From Cunninghamia lanceolata (taxonomy: Eukaryota; Streptophyta; Pinopsida; Cupressales; Cupressaceae), in NCBI GenBank assembly GCA_027924645.1, contig BSBN01001482.1, positions 10,062,001 through 10,126,000 of the forward strand: a DNA stretch of 64,000 bases, given 5' to 3'. The position numbers and the translations under genes are program-made. This document shows positions 45,296 through 57,700 of this stretch, piece by piece (position 1 is the first letter of the stretch; each line of letters starts with the position of its first letter). Under the pieces are notes generated by a model that was not told where the DNA came from, did not search any database, and saw only the letters and a program-made list of their open reading frames with translations.

Positions 45296-48200
45296 ATGGA
45301 TACTCCAAATGTTGTTAAGATCACTGATAGGTTGTGCCCTAAGTTCAAGAAACATCCTTACAAATTGCTAGAAGTTGATCCCCTAGGCGCATTCTCTAGC
45401 ATTCCGCATGGGGTTCTGCATGTAGAAGATGTTAAGGTATACATTCACGCCAACATTGAGGAATTTGGGGAATCCAAGCTAATGGATATTTATCACAAGG
45501 AATTAATAGATGAAACATTTGAAATTAAACTCCAATACAAGGCCATCCGAGATAATCATTTTAGACATTACATCCATTTCCCCTGTTTTGCAGAAGATGA
45601 ATGGGTCTAGTATGTTTTGAGTAGAATGCATGACAACTTCATGTGGTTGATGAGGCCATTTAAGATCACAAAAGATGCCATTAGGGTAGTAACCGGATTG
45701 CACTCATTCGGGTGGTTGCCTGCTCTCAAATTAGTTAAAAACCAAACTGTAAGTGAGGCTACTGGATCAAAATTTGACAAGAGGGCAATGACAATAGAAG
45801 ACATCATAGATCCAAATATCAAATTTTCCTCTATGATAATTGGTTACAAAATCTATCACTCCAGCAGGGAGAATTCAGTATTGGGAACTACTATATATAC
45901 TGCATATGAAATGCTAATGAAAAATGCTGACTATGATCTTTGTGAGCTTCTCCTAAACCAACTGTTAGAGAATTTAAAGAAAATAAAGAAGGATAAGAAG
46001 AATTCTTTTAAGTATGGTGGCTTGATACTGTGTTTATTCTTTTACTTTATGAATGAGCTACCTAGATCAAGTGGTTGGGTATGACAGAATGATAGACCGG
46101 TTGCCATACAAATCAGATATTATATGTATGGGCTTGGTGATGCCAAGGCACAAAGTACAACACTCTGGGGTTACTTCAAAAACTTCCAAGGTATGATGCA
46201 AGCTAGAGAGAGAATCCCCCAATCTCTAGTTGAAAAATACAAGGATATAGTGTGCTTCATGGTAGACACTGATCAATGCCTAATAGAGGCAGTGGAACCC
46301 AAAACAGTCTGATTTATGCCAATGGGCTATGAAGTAGATGAGAAAATTCTAGAGCTACATGTTCAACACTTGCTAAGTCAACCAAAGGACCCTGAGGCAG
46401 AAAGGTTTGGAACCTTCCAAGAGTTAAGTGTAAAAATTCATGTTGAACTAAGATAGCTTGAGATCAAGAGAAAAGTGAGAAGGGAAGTAGAAGAAGTTAC
46501 CAAGAGATATGGGATATCAAAGGAGGTAGTTGATGCCAATAGAGAGAAGGTAGAAAGAGCAGAAAAAGAGAGACAAAAAGTAGAAAAAGAAAGTGTTCCG
46601 GTGCAAGCCCCCTCCTAGACTAGATCCTCAAAGAGCTCTGCACCTACCACCTCTAAGAGCTCAAAAGCCTCAAAACCAGAAGCAAAGACAAAGGCCACAA
46701 GGTCATACACAAGCCACAAGGATGATGAAGAGACAGAGACAGATGAGGAGGTTAAGATAATGAAGAAAAAAAGAAAACTTCTATGGAATCATCTTCCGGT
46801 AAAAATAAAGAAAAAGAAGTAGAAGAATTTGTTGAAAGGCCTACTCTCTACATTGATGATGTCATCAAATCAGTCACTATGGATGGGAACCTAAAACCAA
46901 TGACTAAATTTTATGATGAATGTAGTGAAGCTGACTATAAGATCTTACAAGATGCTACAGTCAAATATCTAAACATCTATAACAAAGCATTCATTGAAAT
47001 CATATCTCTAATTCCTAAAAGCCTAGAGAAGGAACTTGAAATGAGAAAGAACAATGATAAGGCAAAGGATCCAGAAATTAGGGAATAGATAGCCATTCAA
47101 CTCTAACCTTCTATCACTCCAAAACAAATGAACATGATCTTCAAGGATTGCAAGGATGAGTTCTGGAGCAAAGCCAGAATGAACAAGCTTATGCTCGGAG
47201 AGACTGATTAGGTGGCAAAAGAGACTGAAGACATCCTCTGGAATGCATATAAAAGATTCAATCTTCCCATTATCGAGGACATAAGTGATGAACCTTCTTC
47301 CATGGATGTCAAGGATTAAGTGCATCAAAGGAAGATTCTACTGAGAAAATTGTAGAAGAGTCAAAGGAGATAGGTGAGGAGAAGACTACGGACTTGGATT
47401 CCTCTATTCTGGAAGAGGAAGTCCATGAAGAAGTAAACATCTCTCTTCTGGATCCCCTAGCAGACTCCGGGACTGAAGGAGAAGCAAGAAAAGAGGAGAA
47501 AGCAAGTTAAGAAGAGGAGAAAAAGGGAAGAGAAGAAGAACAAATAGAGAAGATCTCTGATGACAACTCAGAGGTTGCAAAAGGAAAGAAGTCTCTGGCA
47601 AGAGACACTGCAGAAGCAATGAAGAATTTCTTGACCAAGGAATTAATGGAGATAGATGAACTAGAACTATTTCGAGGACCACTCAATTTTGACTCTCTCT
47701 CTCCAGTCCAGACACTAAAGGTAGCATCTTTTGCTCAAGCCAAAGCAAAAGAAAAGCTTCTAAAGTCTCACATGGAAGACTATGAGCTGATAGAAATTGC
47801 ATCCAATGTGTTGGAGAAGATCATGCCATCCTTCCAGAAGGATCTTTTGGTCTCTTCATCCGGTAACTTGAAATCTCTTGTTAATTCTATTAGCACACAT
47901 TTTGATTTTTTGGAGAAGTCAGCAGAAGAGAAAGTCTGAAAAGAATTTTTGGGAAAGAGATTCTCTGAAGTACAGGGACTTATAGCAAATGATAGGAGAA
48001 ATCTAGCTATTGGGATAAAGAGCCTAGAAAATGCTCTTAAAGATGGCAGAGATTTATACAAATTTTGTCTATCTTGGTCCACAGTGATAGCAGACATTGC
48101 CAAGAAGGTGGAAGAACAAGAGAGTAAACTGTCAAGTTTATTTCAAAATTTTGATCCTCTCATCTCCTCCATAATAAATCAAGAGTGTCAAACTATTGCC

Positions 48201-48486
48201 ACTATTAATGAAATAAAGAGGCTTGAAAAGGAGAAAAAGAATAGAGTAAGCAGGCTAGGTGAACTAAGAGGGATAATTATCCCTAAGTTAGAGGCAATGC
48301 ATGAGGCCCTAACTGATGCTCAGACCACAGCCCAGACCAGTGATCCGTTAGACTTAAAAAGTGCAGAAATTTTTGCTTTTTTTTTAAAGTGGCCACATAT
48401 CAATTTTGGACAGGATGAAGCAGAGTTGGGCAACATAAGTTGTACAGTTGAAGAATACTTTTGCGGACATACTTAAGTTTATGTAA
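45296..48486 (+). pseudogene. ORF2: large unrecognised protein, about 1,060 codons, decayed
   Basis: No known domain is recognised. It starts MDTPNVVKITDRLCPKFKKH. Shared blocks with the minus-strand copy are 45296-45610; 45611-46456 (KFDKRAMTIEDII, YKIYHSSRENSV, FFYFMNELPR, ARERIPQSLVEKY, VCFMVDTDQCLIEAVEP); a K/E-rich linker; 46783-47280 (DGNLKPMTKFYDE, MNKLMLGETD); an acidic segment; and a helical C-terminus (47619-48486) ending ADILKFM in a shifted frame. Stops at 45608 (TAG), 46082, 46310 and 46454 (TAG) and at least two frameshifts make this copy inactive. The protein resembles neither gag nor pol. Confidence 0.78.
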
Positions 48487-48724
48487 GTATAACTTGTATA
48501 TATGCGGCTATGTATAGGTTACTTTTTGCAAATTTTGGTGTGCGGATTTCACCCTTTACCATTGATGTCAAAGGGGGAGTGAGGAGCAGTGAAAAATGTG
48601 GAATCCAACTAAGGGGGAGCTCTGGTAAAAGTGTACATAAGATAGAGCATTAGCCAAGGGGGAGTTTATTATAACACATAGTCATTTTTCACTAAGTGTT
48701 GCCATCAATGCCAAAGGGGGAGAT
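48487..48724 (+). other. 3' noncoding end and polypurine tract
   Basis: The words AAGGGGGAG recur as decoys (near 48570, 48610 and 48655) before the true PPT AAAGGGGGAGAT at 48713-48724. An arm GTTGCCATCAATG (48698-48710) pairs with CATTGATGGCAAC inside the LTR at 48763-48775. Confidence 0.75.
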
Positions 48725-49827
48725 TGTTGGCAAGAGACACTGTGTGGCTTCATTATTGTTGTCATTGATGGCAACAAAGTTTATCCCACACATCCATAGC
48801 ACATAATAGATCTTTACCGGAAGTCAGATTGAAGAGTGTCTTGGTCTGGTAAGCAAGAACATAGCATGCAGCAAGGTCTGACAATCAGGTCTGGATCTCT
48901 CAGAGTAAGTATCTCAGCAAAGTGTAGACTTGGGGAAGTCAAGAGGAGTACCATGAATAGCACATTCTAGAGATTGAGCCTCCAGTGATGAAAGAGTGAA
49001 AAGTTATGAGCACCTAAGTGATGGGTTCTTGACAGGTAGAGCAAATTGAGCAAGAACTAACCGGCAGAGCATCAGACCTTAATCCGGATGAGGAATTGAT
49101 GGTGATCAAGCTTCTTGAGGGATCATTCATGGTTGGCCGACATGATTTATGACTTCTATAACTATCTCTTAGATACACATCACTTAGTAAGCAAGGATTT
49201 AGCTGGCAGACCAGAGTTTGGGAAAATCTTGAGTATTCTGGATGCCAACTAGAAAGATGTTGAAATCCTTGGTACGGATATATATACCAGATGGATTTCA
49301 ATGTGAAGGTGTGTGTGGTGTGATAAAGTGTGTGAAGAAAAGTAGAGAGCAGTGTGGAAGTAGCTATACAAATCCAGTATGTGACAGAACAATAGTACTA
49401 AGTAGAGGAAGAATGAAGTGTAGCAGATCAGTATATTGAGCCTAACCAAAACTGAACCTTAGCATGTGTGGATGCCCCTGATCAGTTCAAATACCTGGTT
49501 ACTTTCTATATACCTTGTAGATAGTGAGTCTCTTGTAGGTAGTGAGCCTCTTGTGAGCAGTGTGCTCGGGCAGTGAGCCTTAATTGGCAAGTGCCATTTT
49601 GTACTTCTATTCTTTTAACAGAGAATACAATCTTGGGTTAGTCACCCCATGGTTTTTCCCTTAATAGGGTTTTCCACCTAAAAATCCTTGTGTTATTTGT
49701 GTTGATTTCTTTTCTACTCTCATGTTCATGTACACTTATATGTTTTGATACTGCACTAATTATCAAAGAAGAAAAGAAAATCAAATAATTAAGATAACTG
49801 ACTCACCCCCCCTCTCAGCTATCAACA
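48725..49827 (+). repeat. 3' LTR of the plus-strand large-ORF2 element
   Basis: It starts TGTTGGCAAGAGACACTG and ends CAGCTATCAACA. It aligns along its whole length with 42310-43413 with scattered substitutions. The TATA box has decayed to TATACAA. It is followed by the CAAAG target copy. Confidence 0.93.
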
Positions 49828-49832
49828 CAAAG

Positions 49833-52146
49833 GAGAGATTTAAAACTTGAAAGCCTCCAAAATCTACTCAATCAGATTACAAAATTTTGATTAAAATAGA
49901 TTTTGTACATTAGATGCTATATAGCAGAGCATTAAGGATTAACTTTAGCCACTGAGGTTTGATCTAAGTGGCTTAAGAAGATCTTAGGATTGGCGTTGAT
50001 ATGTAAAATCAAAAACATTAATGCTTAGATTTTCTTCTTTAAACACATATTATGTTTAGAATTTAAAAATGAGTGTGTCATGATGGAGATTAATTATTAT
50101 TGATGTCAAAAAGGTGACAAGTTAGTATTTAGGATTTTAGGATCTTACTTTGTCAAGAGCTTATGCCATGATGTGTTGATGTTGATCATTTGATGTTTTG
50201 ATATTGTCAATCTATATTTGATGATTGCCATGCCTCTTGATGTTGAAGACATCAATATGATCGTCTCAAGTTTTGATGCATGTTGAGTTTGGTTTGGTAT
50301 ACATGTAAAAGTTATCATATTGAGTGCAGGTGTGTAGAGACATAAAAGATTTGCAGAGGTATCTTTCATGGATTCATTCTCTACATGTTGTTGTTCATTA
50401 TCAAGGTGTTGTATAAGGTGTTTTGATGCAACATTGGTTCCTCAAGAGATGATGAAGAAGAATCAGGATCTTCTTTCAAGTCATGATGCAATTTATCCAC
50501 TTCATGGACTAGGATATTGTATGCAGAAAAATGCATGTCATGTGTTGTGGTGTCTTCAAGGGTTGAAAGAATGCTCTCATCATCAGAATGTATCAGCTTC
50601 TTGTCTTTTTGATCATTTCTTCACATAATGATCATCAGGAGTTGCAGATGACAAAAGTGTTGTATTTCAGGTCTTCATGTTCAATATGGTTGATGATGAT
50701 CTTGTTTTGACATCTGTCCAAAGTGAATCATGCTTTATCAAGATTGCAATTGAGTTAGGTATCTTTCATGGCAGAAGTTAGAGTTGAGGTATGAAGAACT
50801 ATTTTTTTGTCAAAGGTTGAAGAAGTATTATGAAGGATGTATTTTGCATGATCCTCTTGGTAACATAGATCATTCATGCTTTATAATAACATCATACTTT
50901 ATGTTTTTGGAAGGTTGAACAAGATGCTAGATTTCATATTGTTGATAGTACTATCTCAAGTGATGAAGAAACATGACAGATTGTATCATCATACTTGTGA
51001 GATGAAAGGATAATTTCAGTTGGTTTAGTAATATCCAAGTCTCCATCTATTTGTGATTATCAAGAACAAAAGGTGTTGTGAACTCCTTGAGATATCTTCT
51101 TACTAGTTATATCTGAGGCATAATGATGATCTATGGATGCAGGACATTGATCAAGAAAATTAGGATTTGTCATTGTGTTTTGAAGCCCTAAATTCTAATT
51201 ATTCCAAAACCTATACTATATTTCTAAAGGATGTTTTGGACCTAGTTAAGCAAGTGTTGGGGTCCGCAAACTTGGATCTTCTTCTTGTGTAATTTGTGGC
51301 TTCACTTAGGACTTATCTTCTACACGTTTCATATTGTGCGTTGTCTAACTGACTTGTAAATGTATTTTTCATGTTGTATCTAGCCGACAAGCTATGTAAT
51401 CAATGTAATATCATGTATAAGTAGTGAATTAAATTGAGTGAGGAGAGTGTTATTGCAAGTTGATTGAAAGAGGTTCACAAGAAGATAAAAGGCAGAATAA
51501 ATGCATTATTGATGTGTGACTAAAGGATAAAGAACAAAAGTTGTTGATGTTGTCTAGATTCATCTCGAAGACATATTTGTGACAGTGATCAAGTATAGAG
51601 TGTTCCTAATTGATCAGATCTTCAAAAGAAAGTGTGAAGAGGCAGAAGTGCAATCATCAAAAGTGTGAGTTTCAATGTTAGTTTTCAGACAATAGAGTGA
51701 CTATCATACTAGAATCTTTTGTAAGTGTATTCTCATTTCATGGAGTAGTAGCTTCCTTGGGAGTGACCCTAAAACAAAGTCAATAGGGAGTAGAATCTTC
51801 CTTGGGAGTGACCCTAAAACAAAGTCTACAGGGAGTAGAAGCTTCCTTGGGAGTGACCCTAAATCCAATTTACTTAGGGAGTAGAAGCTTCCTTGGGTTA
51901 TAGCCCCTAAAACAAAGTTATTTGATCTTCATATATTGTGAGTTTATCCTCACCATGGTTTTTCCCTTCTAAGGTTTTCCATGTATATCTAGTGTTATGT
52001 GTTGATGTACATTATGTTATTCTTTCATGTTGATATTGTGATGCTTAAGGTTTAATCTGCTCTGGATAAGTTGAAATTCTTGAAATTGAAAATTGTCTAA
52101 ATACTGATTCACCCCCTCTCTCTCTCAGTATTCTTGTGTGTCTAAC
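49833..52146 (+). repeat. Probable LTR or solo LTR, start unresolved
   Basis: The 3' end looks like an LTR terminus (GATTCACCCCCTCTCTCTCTCAG ... TCTAACA at about 52146), like the ends of copia B and the large-ORF2 element. Upstream are the TTTTCCCTTCTAAGG/TTTTCCATG phrase (51958-51980), typical of these LTR U5 regions, and a tandem repeat. The LTR start and a TSD could not be identified. No gene is supported; short ORFs such as 50368-50628 lack family resemblance. Confidence 0.5.
51742..51925 (+). repeat. Tandem repeat, about 45-47 bp x 4
   Basis: The unit is GGAGTAGAAGCTTCCTTGGG plus AGTGACCCTAAAACAAAGTC with a short variable tail, repeated four times; the last copy has diverged (TTATAGCCCCTAAAACAAAG). 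It lies in the U5-like part of the LTR remnant. Confidence 0.85.
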
Positions 52147-53095
52147 AATTTGGTGTGTCATACACCTTGCAAGTCCTAATATTTGAAATATTTATTTAAT
52201 TGTATTTATTATGCACTAACATATTTTGGGCATCCCACTTGTAGTGGCACTATGTGTCTCTTGTAGTTTTTATTTTGGCAATTTCTATTTATCACTTAGT
52301 GTCATGCAAGTTAGTAAATGTAACTATTTCAACTTGTAAGGTGTGTAAGAGTTGCTAAAATCAAAAGATCTTGTAAAAAGGAAGTTACCTTGGAAACATG
52401 GCAAGCATGATTTAGGAGATTGTGAAGGCATGATTATGAGCCAAAAATTGAGTGCCATATTTGGAGAGTCAGATATGATTTGACTAACTTTTTATTTATA
52501 ATAGATTTGATTCTCCATGACTAGGCATTGGATATTTCCTACCCAATTTGGGTGCCACATTTGTGGGTGGTATTAGCTCATGGTTTTGGGTTTCATTTTG
52601 GTGGTTTCTTGTATTGAAACTCATATAAATTGAATGCTTGAGGAGTTATTTGTGAGAAGAGATTTATGCAAGGTTATGCTATCAGTTTTCATTAGAGAAG
52701 AAATATGTAAATATCCATGTTCAGGCTTTGATCTTGCAAGTGTATTGTAACATGTTTGTTGTTGCAGATTAATATATTGGTTTGATGCTTTGGAGTGTGG
52801 GGTTTTTTACCTAAAAGGGTTTTCCCCATGTATATTGGTGTTTCTTCTCTTCTATCTATTTTCTTCTTCTTTCATGTTCTTAAATGTTAATTTACATGTT
52901 GTTATGCTGTTGAAATTTTCTTAGATCTGTAAGTTGCATTATCTTTCCTCTAAGGGTTAATGTAAGGTGAAATCAACTATGTTTGTCTCTACTTTAAGGG
53001 CATAGTAGTATGTGCTTGCATCAATTTATTGAATATTTGTTTAAGTAAAATATAGGATGTTGTAAAGTGCATGATGGGTTACCTTTTCCCTTTCA
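52147..53095 (+). repeat. LTR (5') of the element entered by copia B, start unresolved
   Basis: It ends CCCTTTCA immediately before an initiator-tRNA PBS at 53096. Upstream, TTTTTTACCTAAAAGGGTTTTCCCC (52803-52828) is the U5 phrase seen in the other LTRs. The 5' edge is not resolved; it lies somewhere after about 52147. Confidence 0.55.
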
Positions 53096-53110
53096 ATTGG
53101 TATCAGAGCT
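53096..53110 (+). other. Primer-binding site
   Basis: ATTGGTATCAGAGCT follows an LTR end and matches the plant initiator-tRNA PBS. It marks the start of the interior that continues to 53466 and, after the copia B insertion, from 60521. Confidence 0.8.
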
Positions 53111-53471
53111 ATAATGGTTCCATGGTTGCATGATATTACATGTGTTGGTTCCATTTTGTTTTGAAGATTCTTGGTATTTCTTCTATTGTGATTTCTTATC
53201 GTGGCAAGCTTGAGGGAATCTATAGGAAGGAATTGGATGATCATTAATCCTTGTTTGAGTGGAAGTCTTGTAGTTTATCTCATTTCTTAGGGTATAGCAG
53301 GTATTTGAAGGATGGAGGAGATGGAGTATTTTGGAGTTGATAATATGGTTGCATGTATTATGATATTGATCAAGAGCTCATGCTTGATAGTGTGTAAAAA
53401 CCCTCATGCATGGTGGTTGTGTTCTTTCATTTTATGGTCAAGTGCAATAGAGTATTTGTGTTGGGTGTTTG

Positions 53472-54720
53472 TGTTGCAAGTATGGGTCTAACTGGTGTTG
53501 TCATTGATGTCAACATACTTCTATTGCATTAATGATAAGGATTAGATGAGCTGTGTACTGAGGATATTGAGAAAATTAGTCTCAATCAGGAATAGTGAAG
53601 AACAGTGATGACAATAAGGTAAATGTTCAAGATAGGATGGGGATCAGAGAATGTCGATTAAAGGGTTTGTAGATATGTGTCTTAAGGTGATCCAGTAGAG
53701 ATTTTAGAGGTTCAAATGAAGATATGAAGAAGTTGTTGCCGTACAAGTAAAAATGGTTCTGGTAGGTGCTCAGTGGTGACAGAGTGATACAAACAGGTCC
53801 GGTGAGATCTGGAAATGCATTATCCTATTCTACAAATTTGAGGGAGTGTTAAGGAAGTTTTTGTGAAGTGTCAACTTGATTGGTTCATGCTTTGAAGGTC
53901 CACAAGCATCTATTCCTTTGTGACAGTGATGACAAATTGTGTTCTTGAGGTTCCAGATGAAGGAGAGAAGGATTTTAGTAAGTAGATGAAGTGTGGATGT
54001 TCTTGGTGATTCAGGCAAGCTTGTGGAAGTCTTTGTATTGTGTCTAGTTCGTGTTGGTGGTCCGCATCAAAGTTCAAGCTCGCAATTGAGGAATAACTTC
54101 TGGATGATGGTGTTCTTCTTGAGACTGGCCGACCGGATGAGTTTTACATCTTGTAGATGTTTTTGTAGATGTTTGTCGACTTAGATGATTATTCCTAAGT
54201 TGATGTCTTGTATAAATAAGGGAGTGCGAAGTCATTTCAAAGGTGTCCTTATAGAGATGAGTGTGTGCTAGCGAGGAGGAGAGCGAAAGGCAGAGCAGAA
54301 GTATTGGGCTTCAATGGAACTGATTCAAGCATGGTGAAGATGCTATTTTCTAGTTCAAGTAGGTGATACTTATTTCCTTGTAGACAATGTGTCTCCTGTA
54401 GGTAGTGGGCCTCTTGTGAGTAGTGTGCTTGGGCAGTGAGCCCTAATTGGCATGTGCCATTTGTTCTTTCTATTCTTCTAACAAAGAACATAATCTTGGG
54501 TTAATCACCTCGTGGTTTTTCTCTTAACCGAGTTTTCCACATCAAAATCTTGGTGTCTCATGTGTTGATGTGTTTATGCTCTTGATTCATTGCATTATGT
54601 TTCCATGATTGATTGATTATTATACTGTTGAATTGCAAAGTGGAGTTAAGTTGTTAATTGGAAGAAAGTTTTGTACAACTGATTCACCCCCCCTCTCAGT
54701 TGTCTGCTCTAAGTTTAACA
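53472..54720 (+). repeat. 5' LTR of copia B
   Basis: It starts TGTTGCAAGTATGGGTC and ends CTAAGTTTAACA. A TATAAATA box is at 54211-54218. R/U5 from about 54370 is homologous to the large-ORF2 element LTR. Confidence 0.95.
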
Positions 54721-54738
54721 ATTGGTATTAGAGCCAAG
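54721..54738 (+). other. Primer-binding site of copia B
   Basis: ATTGGTATTAGAGCCAAG has one C-to-T-type change from the standard initiator-tRNA PBS; the same change is seen in the large-ORF2 element PBS at 9174-9191. Confidence 0.88.
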
Positions 54739-54777
54739 TTCCTCTAAAAGAAGCTTAACCACTTGAGGTGATCCAGA

Positions 54778-57700
54778 ATGACGTCTTACAAGAAGGATAG
54801 TCTGAAGTTTGATGGAACCAATTTTAATCTTTGGAAAGGTCGCATGAAATATCACTTGTAATGTATGGGAATGGTGTACTGGACCATGGTTACAACAAGG
54901 TATGCACCTCCACAGGGTGGTCCGAAAGCCCCAAATGAAATCATAGATGTGAAAAATAATCTACATACTATAGAAGCTCTTCTAAGTGCATTATCTGATT
55001 CAGATCTCTCAAATGTTATTGACCTACCAACTGCTTTTGAGATTTGGGAAAAATTGGAACTTCTGCATGAAGGAGACAAGTATGTTAAATGTGCAAGGCT
55101 ACAAAGTCTGAAAGGGAAATTTAAAAACCTAAAGATGAGAGATGATGAAAATATTACTACTTTTATGCCAAGAGTAAATGATATTGTTTGTGGAATTAGA
55201 AATGCTGGTGGAGTCTTGGATGAAGATGAGATTGTTGGCAAAATTCTCAGATCCCTCCCTACTTCTTACAAAATCAAGGCTGCTGCCATTGAAGAATTTA
55301 GAGGCCATACAACTGTCACAAGAGATCAATTGGCTGGTAAATTGGTTGCATTTGAAATGACCGAGTTTGGAGATGCCCCTCCTAAGACTGAATCTGCATT
55401 CAAAGCGAGTGCCTCTGTGAAAGGTAAACAAAGGTTTGATCCCAGAGAGAACTCTTCAAGGAAACTATCATGGTATGCAAAAGCATGAAATGACCTGGAA
55501 GAAGAAGAAGCTGAAACTGCTCAACTTGAAGCTCTTATTGCAAAAAGACTGCCAAGAGGATCTGGTAAGTATGAAGGAAAATTACCTTTTAAGTGTTTTA
55601 ACTGCAATAAGATTGGTCATTTTGCTTCAAAGTGTCCAAAAAGACTTTCAAGGCCAAATCCTAACAGATCAAGGTTTCAAAAGAATTGTTACTATGTTCA
55701 TGAGGAAGATGATAATGAAGGGGTAACAGATGATGAATCAGAGACAGGAAACAAATCCGGAAGTGATTGGGTGTTTATTGCCATTAAGGAAGAAGAACCA
55801 TTGTCCTCTGAATCTATTAATCATAAAGTTGTAGAAAGAGCTCTGGCTGCCCGAGTTGAAGAAAAGGATGATTGGGTCATTGAAAGTGGATGCTCTCACC
55901 ATATGACAGGTGACAAAAATAATTTCATAGATTTGGAAAGGTATGAAGGAGGAGTGGTAAAATTTGGTGATAATTCTGCTGGTAGAATCAGAGGAAGAGG
56001 AACTATTTCTTTTGATGGAAGGGACAAAACTGGTAATGTACTTTATGTTGAAGAACTGAAGCACAATCTTCTCAGTGTTGGTCAGTTGGTGGATAAAGGC
56101 TATGATCTCTAATTCAAGAATGGAAAATGCAAGATCTTTGAAAGTTCCAGAATAGAGATTGCATCCGGTACACAAACTAAAGATAATATCTTCCACTTGG
56201 TTGGTACTGGTAAAAGTTTTTTATTTGTTCAAGTTGATCAGAGCTGGTTATGGCATAGGAGAATGTGTCATGTGAATTTTGATAATATCATCAAGATAAG
56301 CAATACTCAAGCTGTAAGAGATCTTCCAAAACTAGTGAAACCTACAAATAGTTTGTGCAAAGAACGTTAGTTGGGAAAACAAAGTAGAGTCTCTTTTAAA
56401 AGTGAGGAGCAATCTTCTACTAGATTATTGGACTTAGTTCATACTGATCTTTGTGGTCTGGCAAGAATCAAGAGTGTGCAAGGTGATAGATACTTCATTT
56501 TACTAATTGATGACTATTCCCAGATGATGTGGGTAACCTTTTTGAAAGAGAAATCAGAAGCTCTTGAGAAACTCAAAATATTCAAGGCTATGGTAGAGAA
56601 TGAAACTAGATTAAAATTGAAATGTCTGAGGTCTGATAGAGGTGGAGAATTCACATCCGGTGAGTTCATAGATTTCTGTGAGAAACATGGAATGAAGAGA
56701 CAGTTGTCTGCTCCTAGGACCCCATAGCAGAATGGAGTAGTTGAGAGAAAGAACCGGACCATCCAGGAAGCATCTAGGATAATGATGATGGAAGCAAATG
56801 TTCCTCAGATCTATTGGAGAGAAGCTGTCAGCACTGCAGTCTATACTCTTAATCAAGTTCAAATCAGAAGCAATACCAGTAAGACTCCTTCTAAACTTTG
56901 GTTTGGCATCACTCCTACTGTGAGGTATTTTAGAGTCTTTGGTAGCAAATGTTACATCAAAAGAGGTGAAGATCTAGGAAAGTTTGATGCTAGAACTAAT
57001 GAAGGAATATTCTTGGGTTACTCTACTCAAAGCAAAGCATACCGATGTTATAACAAGAGACTGCAAAAGATGATAGAAAGTACAAATGTGAATGTTGATG
57101 AAGGAATTAAAAAACCCTCAAGATTTTATGAATATGATGAAGATGATCAGAATGGTGTTCTGACTCAAGGAGCCCAAGCCTCTTCTGAGATTTAGATCCA
57201 GATTGATCCAGTAAATCAAGAAAAAGAGAGAAGTTTGAATGAGCCTGATCAAGAAGCAGAAATGCAAGAAAATCCCAAAGTACCTAAGTATGTAAGACTA
57301 AATCACTCTGAAGATCAGATCATAGGTGATAAAAGAAAAGGTGTACAAACAAGAAGGAGAATTGCTCAAAATTCAGATGAGTATTGTCTGATTTCAAAGA
57401 TTAAACCTAAGATAGTGAATAAAGCTTGCAATGATGAAAACTGGACTAAAGCAATGGAGGAAGAGTTGATGCAAATTGAGAAAAATCACACTTGGGATCT
57501 TGTTCCTAGACCTAGAAACAAAAATGTGATTGGAACCAAATGGGTCTTCCGGAACAAACTAAATGAAGTTGGTGAAGTAATCAGAAATAAAGCCAGATTG
57601 GTCTGTAAGGGTTACTCTCAAATAGAAGGAGTTGATTTTGAAGAAACTTTTGCTCCGGTGGCAAGAATTGAAGCAGTCAAATTATTTCTTCTTTTGCTGC

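Larger units (their letters stand above)
42310..49827 (+). mobile_element. Large-ORF2 non-autonomous LTR element, complete copy, TSD CAAAG
   Basis: Two LTRs (1,104 and 1,103 bp) bound a 5.3-kb interior: PBS, ORF1, ORF2, PPT. The 5-bp CAAAG is duplicated at 42305-42309 and 49828-49832, showing one intact insertion. No protease, integrase, RT or RNase H motif occurs on either strand of the interior. By structure it belongs with LARD/TR-GAG-like elements, with an extra large ORF. It needs enzymes from elsewhere. Confidence 0.92.

Noticed and set aside
50368..50628. 86-aa ORF between elements
   Set aside because: No family resemblance, no homologous copy, and it is inside LTR-like sequence.
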